Assembly (NCBI GenBank): GCA_021107685.1 | Contig: JAIOSH010000053.1 | Coordinates: 1-7,650, forward strand | From: Bacteroidales bacterium | Lineage (GTDB): Bacteria; Bacteroidota; Bacteroidia; Bacteroidales; SMBSF39 | Direction of reading: 5' to 3' | Length of the DNA stretch: 7,650 bases | In this document: positions 1 to 6,756 of the stretch, piece after piece | Layout: the number at the start of each line of letters is the position of its first letter | How positions within the stretch are numbered: the stretch's first letter is position 1 | Notes under the pieces: generated by a model | What the model was told of the DNA's origin: nothing | Seen by the model: only the letters and a program-made list of their open reading frames with translations | Databases searched by the model: none | Translations under genes and position numbers: made by a program

Positions 1-3000
1 ATTGTATATATATTATTATCTAATCTTTGTGCAATTGTAACAGCATCCGGATTTTCATTCATGTAAATGTTTAATGCTTTTTTTTGTTGTTCTATTGCAG
101 CCAACTCAAATGTAACTGCATCTTCAAATAAATATTTTTTTGATTCATAAGATAAATCCCCATTAGCTTTAATTCTGCTTTCTATAGCCTGATTGAATAA
201 ATAATCGGCTTCTTCTATATAAGATTCAGCTTGCATCAAATCATCAATATCTTTATCTTGAATCTTTAGCTGTTCTATTTTAATATTATTTACCAAATAA
301 TCATTTCTATTGGCTATTCCAAAAGCATCAAATACTTCAAGCTGTAAAAGCTGGGCATTTTTTACCTTTTTATCAATAATATCATTTAATTCTTTTTTCT
401 TATTTATATCTTCAATACTATCAACTTCATTTCTTAGTTGATCAATTTCATTCAATTTTTCTGTTAAATGCTGTTCAAGAACTTTTGTAAATGTAAGTTC
501 ATTATCAGGCGGTGTTTCAAAATAATCAGGTGTGTCGTCAATTTCTTTAAGTTGTTTAGCTATTGCAAATATTTCTTTAAGATGTACATTTATTGAATCG
601 GATAATTCCTGTAATTCATTTATTTTTTCCTGTAATTTTTCTTTTTCAGTTCTATCATTAGTAAAAGTTGATTTTTGTTTAAGTAATTCTATTTCAGTAT
701 TAATTAATTTATTTGATTTTTGCATAAACGCTGCCTTGGCATAAGCAGCTTCAGCATCTAAAACTGAAATTTCTTTTTTTGTTTTATAGTTTTCAATAAT
801 AGAAACTGTTTTAGTTTCAAAATAAACACTATTTTCAATAAAAATGTCATTATCTCTGTATTCGTTGATTTCATTATATAACTTTCCTTTGTCAATTAAT
901 GCTATATCAATTTCCTGTGATAAAGCAAGCGAGTCGTTTTCTGTCATATTGAGAATTTCATTCGTAATTTCATTTTGAGTTTTAACTGAATAATATTCAT
1001 TCAGCATTTGTGTGCCTTTCTGATAATTCTTCTGATATAATATTTGCTTTTGGTTAGCTCTTGCTTCAAGTTGTTTTACTTCCCTTAGCAATTTCTTTTT
1101 CTTTTTTGGGTTTTTTTTCTTGTCAGCTTTTGCTCTTATCTTATTGGCATCTTCGGTAAGCTCAGTATATTCTTCCTTATTCTTTTCAGCAATTTCAAGG
1201 CTTCTGTCAGCTTGTTTCTTTTTAGTTGGATTAAGTTTAGGTATTTCAGATAATACTAATACGGAAATATCCTGTTGATACTTTTGTTCTTTTGCTATTT
1301 TTTCCAGTTCATTATATTTTTCTTTTACTTGCTTATACATTCCTGAATTTAGAAGTTTTTCAGTTTGTATAGCAAAGTTATTATCATTTTGTTTTTGTTC
1401 AAGAATCGGTTCTATTAAATAAAAAATATTGTAAGCAACAATTGCTTCCCGTGCTAATTTTATTAATTGATTTTGAATTTGTTTTTGTTCTTCACTAAAT
1501 TCGGCATTTTCTTCTAAAATTAATTCTGTAGATTCATATAATTTTTTATAAAATGATTTATTTTTTTCTTCACATATTACAAGAGCAATATCCGATCTTT
1601 TTTTAACCTCATTATATTCATTTTTTATTAAGTCAATATTTTTATTAACATCAGCAATTAATTTATTTTTTTCATCTTCGCTTATAGTATCTTTTGTAAT
1701 TAATTGCGACTTTACCTGCCCTTCATTAACAATAACTTCCGGAGTAATAATTTTTTCAGATTGTTTCTTTATATCTTTACTCGCAATTTGTTCTGTTGCC
1801 CCGTTTTCTTTATAAGTAAAAACATCTTCTTCAAATAAAGATATTTCCATAGTATAATCTTTCAGAGTGTCGGCAGTTTTTATCTCATCTAATATTAAAT
1901 TATAGAGAATAATTGTAGAATCAACAGAACATGTTGCAGCAATAATTTGAATATTACCTGCATAATTTTTAATCCTTTCAGTTTCATTTTTTTTGATGTT
2001 AATTTGTTTGGTTAGTTGTTCACCGATTTGAAAAGCATATTTAGCTTCTGTTTCCAATTTTTCTGCTTCTGCTTTTATATTATTTGCTTTAGAAATTTCT
2101 TTTTGTTTAATATTTTCATCAGTAAGATTAACTGCAATCATAAAAGAATCTTCAAATTGCTTATGCTTATTATATGCAAGAATTTTTTTCCTATTGCCAA
2201 TAGAATTAATCTCATCTTTTTTGCTTTCAAGGTCTTTAAGCAATTGCTTTAAAATATCAGCTTGAATAAACGCACTATCCACCATTTGTTTAGCTTCTTG
2301 TCTTTCTTTTAATTTTTTTTCAGCAATTTCGCTTGGCTTTATATCATCTCCCGATGATATTTCAGGTTTTATTACCTGTTCATTATCTGCTATTATTATT
2401 AAATCAGCTTTTGCAATATTTTTTTTAGTAATATCCTGTGATGTACTAATATTATCCTGTTTTTGTACAAGTGCAAGATCTTTTTGAACAAATGGTTCAT
2501 CCGTTAATTTTACTTTATAAACAGTTATAAATTCATTAACACTGTTTCTGTCAGATGAAAAATAAGCATATTCATGAGACGGATCAACAATAAATAAGAT
2601 ATCATCAAAAGGTGAATTTATTTCAGAATCCAGGTTAACCGGTTTACTCCACTTGTTTTCCACTGTATTAAGAACAGATAAAAATATATCATAACCTCCC
2701 ATTGTATTATGCCCTTTTGAACAAAATAGCAGTATTTTGCCATCAGGCAACATTACAGGATAATCTTCATCATAAGATGTATTAATAATTTTATCAAGTT
2801 TTTCCGATTCGTCCCATTCACCATTTGGAAGCTTAAATGATCTGTAAATATCCTTATTGTTTTCCGAATCTTCGCCATAACTCGAAAAATAAATTACCTG
2901 TTTATTATCAGATATAAATACAATACTGGTTTCCTGCTTTTTTTGGTCAATTTTTGATTGAAAATTATCAGGTTTTATTAGAAACTTACCACCGAAATTA

Positions 3001-3536
3001 TTAATTGAATAAGAACGATAGAAATTCTCCTTATTTACTTCATTTTTTTCAATTATTTCTTTAATAATATTATTATTTAATAAAGAAATTCCATTTTTGC
3101 AGGTTTCAATTTTTCGGTCAATATCAAAGCTTTTATTTACTTTGCCTTTTGCTTTGTATTTTTCATAAGCATTAATTGCTTCTAAAAAATTTAAATTTAA
3201 ATGATAAGCTAATCCAAAATAATAATAAAGCTCTTTTTCTTCACATGAATTATCCGAAGCAAATTTCAGATATTTTATAAATTTAGTATTATCCCTTCTA
3301 TCACAACACATAAGACAAACACCATAACGATAATTAAATAATGGCTCTTTTGGATAAACACTAAGTAATTGTGAATATAGCGGGAGGGCTTCCTGAAAAT
3401 TTTCTATATTAAATAATTTCTTGGCTTTTTTCTTTAAATCATCTTCTGATTTAAAAGTATTTTGTCCGTTAACATTACTTAATAACACTGAAAATAGTAA
3501 AAAAACAACGGCAAAGTATTGTGATAATTTTTTCAA
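1..3536 (-). CDS. Exported TPR / PD40 beta-propeller protein with very long coiled-coil tail (3' end outside window)
   Basis: I translated this frame block by block across its whole length. It is open for 1178 codons, with no stop or frameshift, and still open at position 1. There is no ATG between the upstream in-frame stop (TGA near 3632) and the coding region, so I chose the TTG at 3536-3534, which gives a clean signal peptide: KK at 2-3, a hydrophobic core at about 7-19 and likely cleavage near G24/Q25. Residues 34-70 and 101-131 look like TPR helices (ENFQEALPLYSQLL; NFLEAINAYEKY). Residues about 205-335 carry PD40/WD40-like propeller motifs: YFSS at 216, LPDGK at 263, GGYDIF at 280 and YFSSDR at 325. 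From about 400 to the window edge the protein is Lys/Glu/Gln/Asn-rich, nearly glycine- and proline-free helix, probably coiled coil, with a Lys-rich patch at 802-815. TPR plus PD40 is typical of Bacteroidota envelope proteins such as PorE-type proteins, which end in OmpA domains; none is seen here. A periplasmic or outer-envelope structural role is inference; the substrate or partner is unknown. Confidence 0.9.
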   Translation of the reverse strand, partial: MKKLSQYFAVVFLLFSVLLSNVNGQNTFKSEDDLKKKAKKLFNIENFQEALPLYSQLLSVYPKEPLFNYRYGVCLMCCDRRDNTKFIKYLKFASDNSCEEKELYYYFGLAYHLNLNFLEAINAYEKYKAKGKVNKSFDIDRKIETCKNGISLLNNNIIKEIIEKNEVNKENFYRSYSINNFGGKFLIKPDNFQSKIDQKKQETSIVFISDNKQVIYFSSYGEDSENNKDIYRSFKLPNGEWDESEKLDKIINTSYDEDYPVMLPDGKILLFCSKGHNTMGGYDIFLSVLNTVENKWSKPVNLDSEINSPFDDILFIVDPSHEYAYFSSDRNSVNEFITVYKVKLTDEPFVQKDLALVQKQDNISTSQDITKKNIAKADLIIIADNEQVIKPEISSGDDIKPSEIAEKKLKERQEAKQMVDSAFIQADILKQLLKDLESKKDEINSIGNRKKILAYNKHKQFEDSFMIAVNLTDENIKQKEISKANNIKAEAEKLETEAKYAFQIGEQLTKQINIKKNETERIKNYAGNIQIIAATCSVDSTIILYNLILDEIKTADTLKDYTMEISLFEEDVFTYKENGATEQIASKDIKKQSEKIITPEVIVNEGQVKSQLITKDTISEDEKNKLIADVNKNIDLIKNEYNEVKKRSDIALVICEEKNKSFYKKLYESTELILEENAEFSEEQKQIQNQLIKLAREAIVAYNIFYLIEPILEQKQNDNNFAIQTEKLLNSGMYKQVKEKYNELEKIAKEQKYQQDISVLVLSEIPKLNPTKKKQADRSLEIAEKNKEEYTELTEDANKIRAKADKKKNPKKKKKLLREVKQLEARANQKQILYQKNYQKGTQMLNEYYSVKTQNEITNEILNMTENDSLALSQEIDIALIDKGKLYNEINEYRDNDIFIENSVYFETKTVSIIENYKTKKEISVLDAEAAYAKAAFMQKSNKLINTEIELLKQKSTFTNDRTEKEKLQEKINELQELSDSINVHLKEIFAIAKQLKEIDDTPDYFETPPDNELTFTKVLEQHLTEKLNEIDQLRNEVDSIEDINKKKELNDIIDKKVKNAQLLQLEVFDAFGIANRNDYLVNNIKIEQLKIQDKDIDDLMQAESYIEEADYLFNQAIESRIKANGDLSYESKKYLFEDAVTFELAAIEQQKKALNIYMNENPDAVTIAQRLDNNIYT

Positions 3537-3597
3537 TATTCTGATTTTTTTAATATTAGACTTAATTCTTTGTACGTAAGATTTATTTAAAAGTTTA

Positions 3598-3631
3598 TCT
3601 TTTTTAATAGCTAAATACTTATTAAAGAAGA
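3598..3631. repeat. Imperfect inverted repeat in the gap between plsY and the TPR/PD40 gene
   Basis: The arms at 3598-3609 (TCTTTTTTAATA) and 3620-3631 (TATTAAAGAAGA) pair at 11 of 12 positions around a 10-base loop. In the minus-strand transcript this would form a hairpin in the leader of the TPR/PD40 gene, about 60 nt before its TTG start. The stem is almost all A/T and no U-run follows it on the minus strand, so it is a poor intrinsic terminator. It could be a leader structure or chance in AT-rich DNA. Confidence 0.35.
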
Positions 3632-3636
3632 TTCAA

Positions 3637-3644
3637 CAAAAATA
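3637..3644 (-). promoter_or_regulatory. Possible Bacteroidota -7 element for the TPR/PD40 gene
   Basis: The minus strand reads TATTTTTG, an exact match to the TAnnTTTG -7 consensus known for Bacteroidota sigma factors. Transcription would start near 3630 and leave a leader of about 95 nt before the TTG start. No TTTG-type -33 element is visible at the usual 19-21 base spacing, and the site lies just past the plsY stop in A/T-only sequence. If it is not real, the gene is probably read through from plsY. Confidence 0.25.
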
Positions 3645-3654
3645 ATATTATTTT
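3639..3654. repeat. 16-bp perfect A/T palindrome over the plsY stop codon
   Basis: AAAATAATATTATTTT equals its own reverse complement and covers the plsY stop codon at 3650-3648. It contains no G or C and has no loop, so any RNA hairpin would be weak. It may help end the plsY message, but chance is also likely in sequence this AT-rich. Confidence 0.3.
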
Positions 3655-4289
3655 GTATTTTGTTTTTTAAATTTAAATTTTGCTTCTTTTTTTTTCAGCA
3701 ATCTCTTAATATTTTTTTTGTGAGTTATAGGAACAAAAATTGCAATTGTAATTGAGAGAAGCATTAATGAAAGTATCTTGTTGTTATGTAATAAAAAAAT
3801 TTCAATAAAAGGAAATGATATTGCAGATATAATTGATGCCAAAGAAACATATTTAAAAATAATTAATACAATCAGAAATACACCTATAACAATTAAAACC
3901 GCCCATGGATATAATGCAATACCAATTCCTAAAAGAGCAGCTATACCTTTTCCACCTTTAAACCCGACATAAACAGGGAAAATATGACCAATTACAGCAG
4001 CAATAGCCATTATGATTTTAAAATTCACAAATTGATTGTCAGTTAATTGATCAATCCAGAAAAAATTCGTTATATACACAGCAAACCAACCTTTAAATAT
4101 ATCAAAGATTAGTACCGGTATTCCTGCTTTTGCTCCTAAAACCCTTATGGTATTAGTTGCTCCTGCATTTCCGCTACCATGGGTTCTTATATCTAAACCG
4201 TAAAATATCCTGCCAATCCATACTGAAGTAGGAATAGAACCAATTAAATAAGCCAATACAGGTGCAATAATTATTTTTAAAATAAACAT
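3648..4289 (-). CDS. plsY: Acyl-phosphate:glycerol-3-phosphate acyltransferase PlsY
   Basis: PlsY is an inner-membrane enzyme that moves an acyl group from acyl-phosphate (made by PlsX) to the 1-position of glycerol-3-phosphate, giving lysophosphatidic acid, the first committed step of phospholipid synthesis. The 213-residue length is normal for the family. All three conserved loops are present: GSIPTS at 17-22, GSGNAGATNTIR at 38-49 and GHIFPVYVGFKGGKG at 101-115. Hydrophobic membrane segments lie at about 3-25, 55-77, 90-108, 115-145 and 147-185. The C-terminus is a Lys-rich tail from about 190, probably cytoplasmic. The ATG at 4289-4287 puts GSIPTS at the expected distance from the N-terminus; no Shine-Dalgarno site precedes it. 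It is divergent from ffh and 111 bp upstream of the TPR/PD40 gene on the same strand, so co-transcription is possible. No plsX is in the window. Confidence 0.97.
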   Translation of the reverse strand: MFILKIIIAPVLAYLIGSIPTSVWIGRIFYGLDIRTHGSGNAGATNTIRVLGAKAGIPVLIFDIFKGWFAVYITNFFWIDQLTDNQFVNFKIIMAIAAVIGHIFPVYVGFKGGKGIAALLGIGIALYPWAVLIVIGVFLIVLIIFKYVSLASIISAISFPFIEIFLLHNNKILSLMLLSITIAIFVPITHKKNIKRLLKKKEAKFKFKKQNTK

Positions 4290-4341
4290 TAATTAATTAT
4301 TCAGGATAAGTTATTTATAATAAAAAATAAAAATTTTCAGA

Positions 4342-4349
4342 CAAATTTA
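4342..4349 (-). promoter_or_regulatory. Candidate -7 promoter element for plsY
   Basis: The minus strand reads TAAATTTG, matching the Bacteroidota TAnnTTTG -7 element. A start about 7 bases downstream (near 4335) would leave a leader of about 45 nt before the plsY ATG at 4289. No TTTG -33 box is seen at 19-21 bases upstream, so the call rests on the -7 match and the position in a divergent intergenic region. Confidence 0.35.
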
Positions 4350-4424
4350 GAAAAAATATTTATAATTTTAAGAGAATGAATTTTAAAAAATGAAAATTTA
4401 ATATGAATGAAAAGGTATATTTAT

Positions 4425-4432
4425 TAATTTTG
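4425..4432 (+). promoter_or_regulatory. Candidate -7 promoter element for ffh (and folD)
   Basis: TAATTTTG followed by CAGC fits the Bacteroidota TAnnTTTG -7 element. Transcription starting near 4439 would give a short leader of about 16 nt, AU-rich and without a Shine-Dalgarno site, before the ffh ATG at 4455. The -33 position (around 4400-4405) has no clear TTTG. As no similar element occurs in the gaps before folD or the next gene, this may drive the whole plus-strand cluster. Confidence 0.45.
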
Positions 4433-4454
4433 CAGCTCTTAAAAATTAAAGAAT

Positions 4455-5810
4455 ATGTTTGAAGGTTTAAGTGAAAAATTAGAAAAGTCATTCAAGATAC
4501 TTAAGGGACATGGTCACATTACTGAAATAAATGTTGCAGAAACCCTAAAAGAAGTAAGAAAAGCACTATTGGATGCTGATGTTAGTTATAAGATTGCCAA
4601 GCAATTTACCGAACAGGTAAAACAAGAGGCATTAGGTCAGAAAATTTTAACTTCTGTTTCACCGGGACAGTTAATGGTTAAAATTGTACATAATGACCTT
4701 GCCAAATTAATGGGAGGCGAAAAAACCGACATTGATTTAAAAGGAAAACCTGCCATAATATTAATTGCAGGTTTGCAAGGTTCAGGTAAAACAACTTTTG
4801 CAGCCAAATTAGCTAATTTTCTTAAAACAAAAAAAGGTAAAAACCCTGTATTGGTTGCCTGTGACGTATATAGACCGGCAGCTATTGAACAGTTAAAAGT
4901 TCTTGGAGAGCAGATAGAAGTGGAAGTTTACACTGAAGAAGGGAATAAAGAACCTGTTAAGATTGCAAAAAAATCTGTTTCGTATGCAATAGATAAAGGC
5001 TATAATGTCGTAATTATTGATACGGCAGGACGACTTGCAATTGATGAAAAGATGATGAACGAAATTTCTGCTATTAAAAATAAAGTCAAACCACAAGAGA
5101 CCTTGTTTGTAGTTGATTCCATGACAGGTCAGGATGCTGTAAATACAGCAAAAGCATTTAATGACAGCTTGGATTATGAAGGTGTTGTTCTTACAAAATT
5201 AGATGGGGATACTCGTGGTGGTGCTGCATTGACAATTCGTTCCATTGTTGATAAGCCAATAAAATTTGTCGGGATAGGGGAGAAAATGGATGCTATTGAT
5301 GTATTTCATCCTTCCCGAATGGCTGATAGAATTCTTGGAATGGGTGATATTGTATCTTTTGTAGAACGTGCACAGGAGCAATTTGATGAAAATGAGGCAA
5401 AAAGACTGCAAAAGAAAATTGCAAAAAACCAATTCAATTTTAATGATTTCCTGAGCCAAATTAAGCATATTAAGAAAATGGGTAATACAAAAGACCTTAT
5501 TAATATGATACCGGGGATGGGTAAGGCAATTAAAAATATGGATATTGACGATGACGCTTTCCAAGGTATTGAAGCTATAATTTATTCAATGACTCCTGAT
5601 GAAAGAGAATATCCGAAAATATTGAATGGAAGCCGCAGAAAAAGAATTGCCTTAGGAAGTGGTTCAGAAATTCAGGAAGTGAATCAGTTAATAAAACAAT
5701 TTGATGAAACTCGTAAAATGATGAAAATGATGACCGGCGGTGGAGGTAAAAATATACTGAAAATGATGAAAAATATGAAAAATATGCCAAAAGGCATGAT
5801 AAAAAATTAA
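4455..5810 (+). CDS. ffh: Signal recognition particle protein Ffh (SRP54 GTPase)
   Basis: Ffh binds 4.5S RNA and signal sequences emerging from the ribosome, and delivers the complex to the receptor FtsY at the inner membrane for insertion through SecYEG. The 451-residue protein has the full N-G-M layout: a helical N domain (about 1-90), a Ras-like GTPase G domain (about 98-295) and a Met-rich M domain (about 300-451). GTPase motifs are intact: GLQGSGKT at 106-113, DVYRPAA at 137-143, DTAGR at 189-193, TKLDGDTRGG at 247-256 and GIGEK at 273-277. The 4.5S RNA-binding signature SRRKRIALGSG is at 393-403. The C-terminus is rich in Met, Lys and Gly, as expected for the signal-binding region. The ATG matches the usual MFEGLSEKL start. 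It is 31 bp from folD and probably co-transcribed with it. No ffs (4.5S RNA) or ftsY gene is visible in the window. Confidence 0.98.
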   Translation: MFEGLSEKLEKSFKILKGHGHITEINVAETLKEVRKALLDADVSYKIAKQFTEQVKQEALGQKILTSVSPGQLMVKIVHNDLAKLMGGEKTDIDLKGKPAIILIAGLQGSGKTTFAAKLANFLKTKKGKNPVLVACDVYRPAAIEQLKVLGEQIEVEVYTEEGNKEPVKIAKKSVSYAIDKGYNVVIIDTAGRLAIDEKMMNEISAIKNKVKPQETLFVVDSMTGQDAVNTAKAFNDSLDYEGVVLTKLDGDTRGGAALTIRSIVDKPIKFVGIGEKMDAIDVFHPSRMADRILGMGDIVSFVERAQEQFDENEAKRLQKKIAKNQFNFNDFLSQIKHIKKMGNTKDLINMIPGMGKAIKNMDIDDDAFQGIEAIIYSMTPDEREYPKILNGSRRKRIALGSGSEIQEVNQLIKQFDETRKMMKMMTGGGGKNILKMMKNMKNMPKGMIKN

Positions 5811-5841
5811 AGAATAGGTTGAATTACAAAAAAGTTATAAA

Positions 5842-6723
5842 ATGAAAATTATTGATGGTAAAGCAACAGCTTCTGAAATAAAATTAAAAATAGCTAAGGA
5901 AGTAGCAGAAATGATTAATAGGGATGAGGATGCCCCTCATCTTGCGGCTGTTTTAGTTGGCGATGACCCTGCAAGCCATACTTATGTTAATAATAAGGAA
6001 AAATCTTGTAAAGAAGTTGGGTTTATATCTTCCATATATAAACACCCAGCTTCAATAAGTGAAAAAGAATTGCTTAAAGTTGTCGATTTTATTAATAATG
6101 ATGATGATATTGACGGTTTGATTGTTCAATTGCCTTTACCTAAACATATTTCAGTTAATAAAGTTATTGAAAGTATTAATCCTGCAAAGGATGTAGATGG
6201 CTTTCACCCTGTTAATATTGGTAAAATGGTATTAAATCTTCCAACATATTTACCTGCTACTCCTTTTGGAATTTTACAATTATTTGATCGTTATAAAATA
6301 GAAACAGAAGCTAAAAATTGTGTTGTATTAGGAAGAAGCCACATTGTCGGTTCTCCTATAAGTATTTTATTATCTCGTAAAGCTTATCCCGGAAATTGTA
6401 CGGTAACAGTATGCCACAGTAAAACCCGCAATTTAAAAGAAATTTGTTCTAATGCTGATATTTTAATTGCTGCAATTGGTCAACCCGGGTTTGTTAGTGC
6501 AGATATGGTGAAAAAAGATGCTGTGGTTATTGATGTTGGTATTCATAGAGTTAAATCTTCAAAAACCAAATCAGGCTTTAGATTAATTGGAGATGTTAAG
6601 TTTGATGAAGTTTCTAAAAAATGCAGTTATATAAGTCCTGTGCCTGGTGGTGTTGGTCCTATGACTATTGTTTCATTATTAAGCAATACTTTAAAAGCCT
6701 TTAAAAAAGAAGTATATCATTAA
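5842..6723 (+). CDS. folD: Bifunctional methylenetetrahydrofolate dehydrogenase / methenyltetrahydrofolate cyclohydrolase FolD
   Basis: FolD is a cytoplasmic enzyme that interconverts 5,10-methylene-, 5,10-methenyl- and 10-formyl-tetrahydrofolate using NADP(H), supplying one-carbon units for purines and formyl-Met-tRNA. The 293-residue length is usual. The catalytic region is intact: Y48 and K52 (YVNNK, the pair equivalent to Tyr50/Lys54 of the E. coli enzyme), Q96 in DGLIVQLPLP (91-100) and D119 in KDVDGFHPVN (116-125). The Rossmann nucleotide-binding domain shows VVLGRSHIVGSP at 161-172, HSKT at 192-195 and ADILIAAIGQPGF at 205-217, and the family signature PVPGGVGPMT is at 266-275. The ATG at 5842 starts in the normal MKIIDGK context. 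It follows ffh by 31 bp with no terminator between them; from general knowledge the ffh-folD pairing recurs in Bacteroidota. A 33-bp gap leads to the next gene. Confidence 0.98.
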   Translation: MKIIDGKATASEIKLKIAKEVAEMINRDEDAPHLAAVLVGDDPASHTYVNNKEKSCKEVGFISSIYKHPASISEKELLKVVDFINNDDDIDGLIVQLPLPKHISVNKVIESINPAKDVDGFHPVNIGKMVLNLPTYLPATPFGILQLFDRYKIETEAKNCVVLGRSHIVGSPISILLSRKAYPGNCTVTVCHSKTRNLKEICSNADILIAAIGQPGFVSADMVKKDAVVIDVGIHRVKSSKTKSGFRLIGDVKFDEVSKKCSYISPVPGGVGPMTIVSLLSNTLKAFKKEVYH

Positions 6724-6756
6724 TCAATAAAATTTTTATCTACTAAAAAAAATATA

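Noticed and set aside
532..744. Small plus-strand open frame (70 codons)
   Set aside because: It lies antisense inside the continuous minus-strand TPR/PD40 gene. The product is a Ser/Leu/Cys/Phe-rich shadow of a Lys/Glu-rich coiled coil.
1086..1130. Lys-rich patch as a nuclear-type or DNA-binding signal
   Set aside because: The run KKKNPKKKKK sits in an exported protein's coiled-coil tail; a positively charged linker is the simpler reading.
2016..2252. Small plus-strand open frame (78 codons), Phe/Cys/Ile-rich and membrane-like
   Set aside because: It is antisense to the same coding region. Its apparent hydrophobicity comes from the complement of Lys- and Glu-rich codons.
1..3536. Possible frameshift or pseudogene, because no ATG-started frame covers the region
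   Set aside because: Translation of every block from 3536 to 1 stays in one frame without a stop. The absence of an ATG start and the open 3' end explain it.
3639..3654. Intrinsic terminator for plsY
   Set aside because: The palindrome has no G/C pairs and no loop, so a stable terminator hairpin is unlikely. It is kept only as a repeat.
3778..3972. Plus-strand open frame of 64 codons
   Set aside because: It is antisense within plsY, whose own frame carries all family motifs.
4893..5790. Three minus-strand open frames (4893-5096, 5199-5564, 5575-5790)
   Set aside because: All lie antisense within ffh, which is intact and fully motif-supported; none resembles a known protein.
5811..5841. 4.5S RNA or other small RNA gene next to ffh
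   Set aside because: The gap after ffh is only 31 bases, and the 165-base region before it is AT-rich without the GC-rich hairpin expected of SRP RNA.
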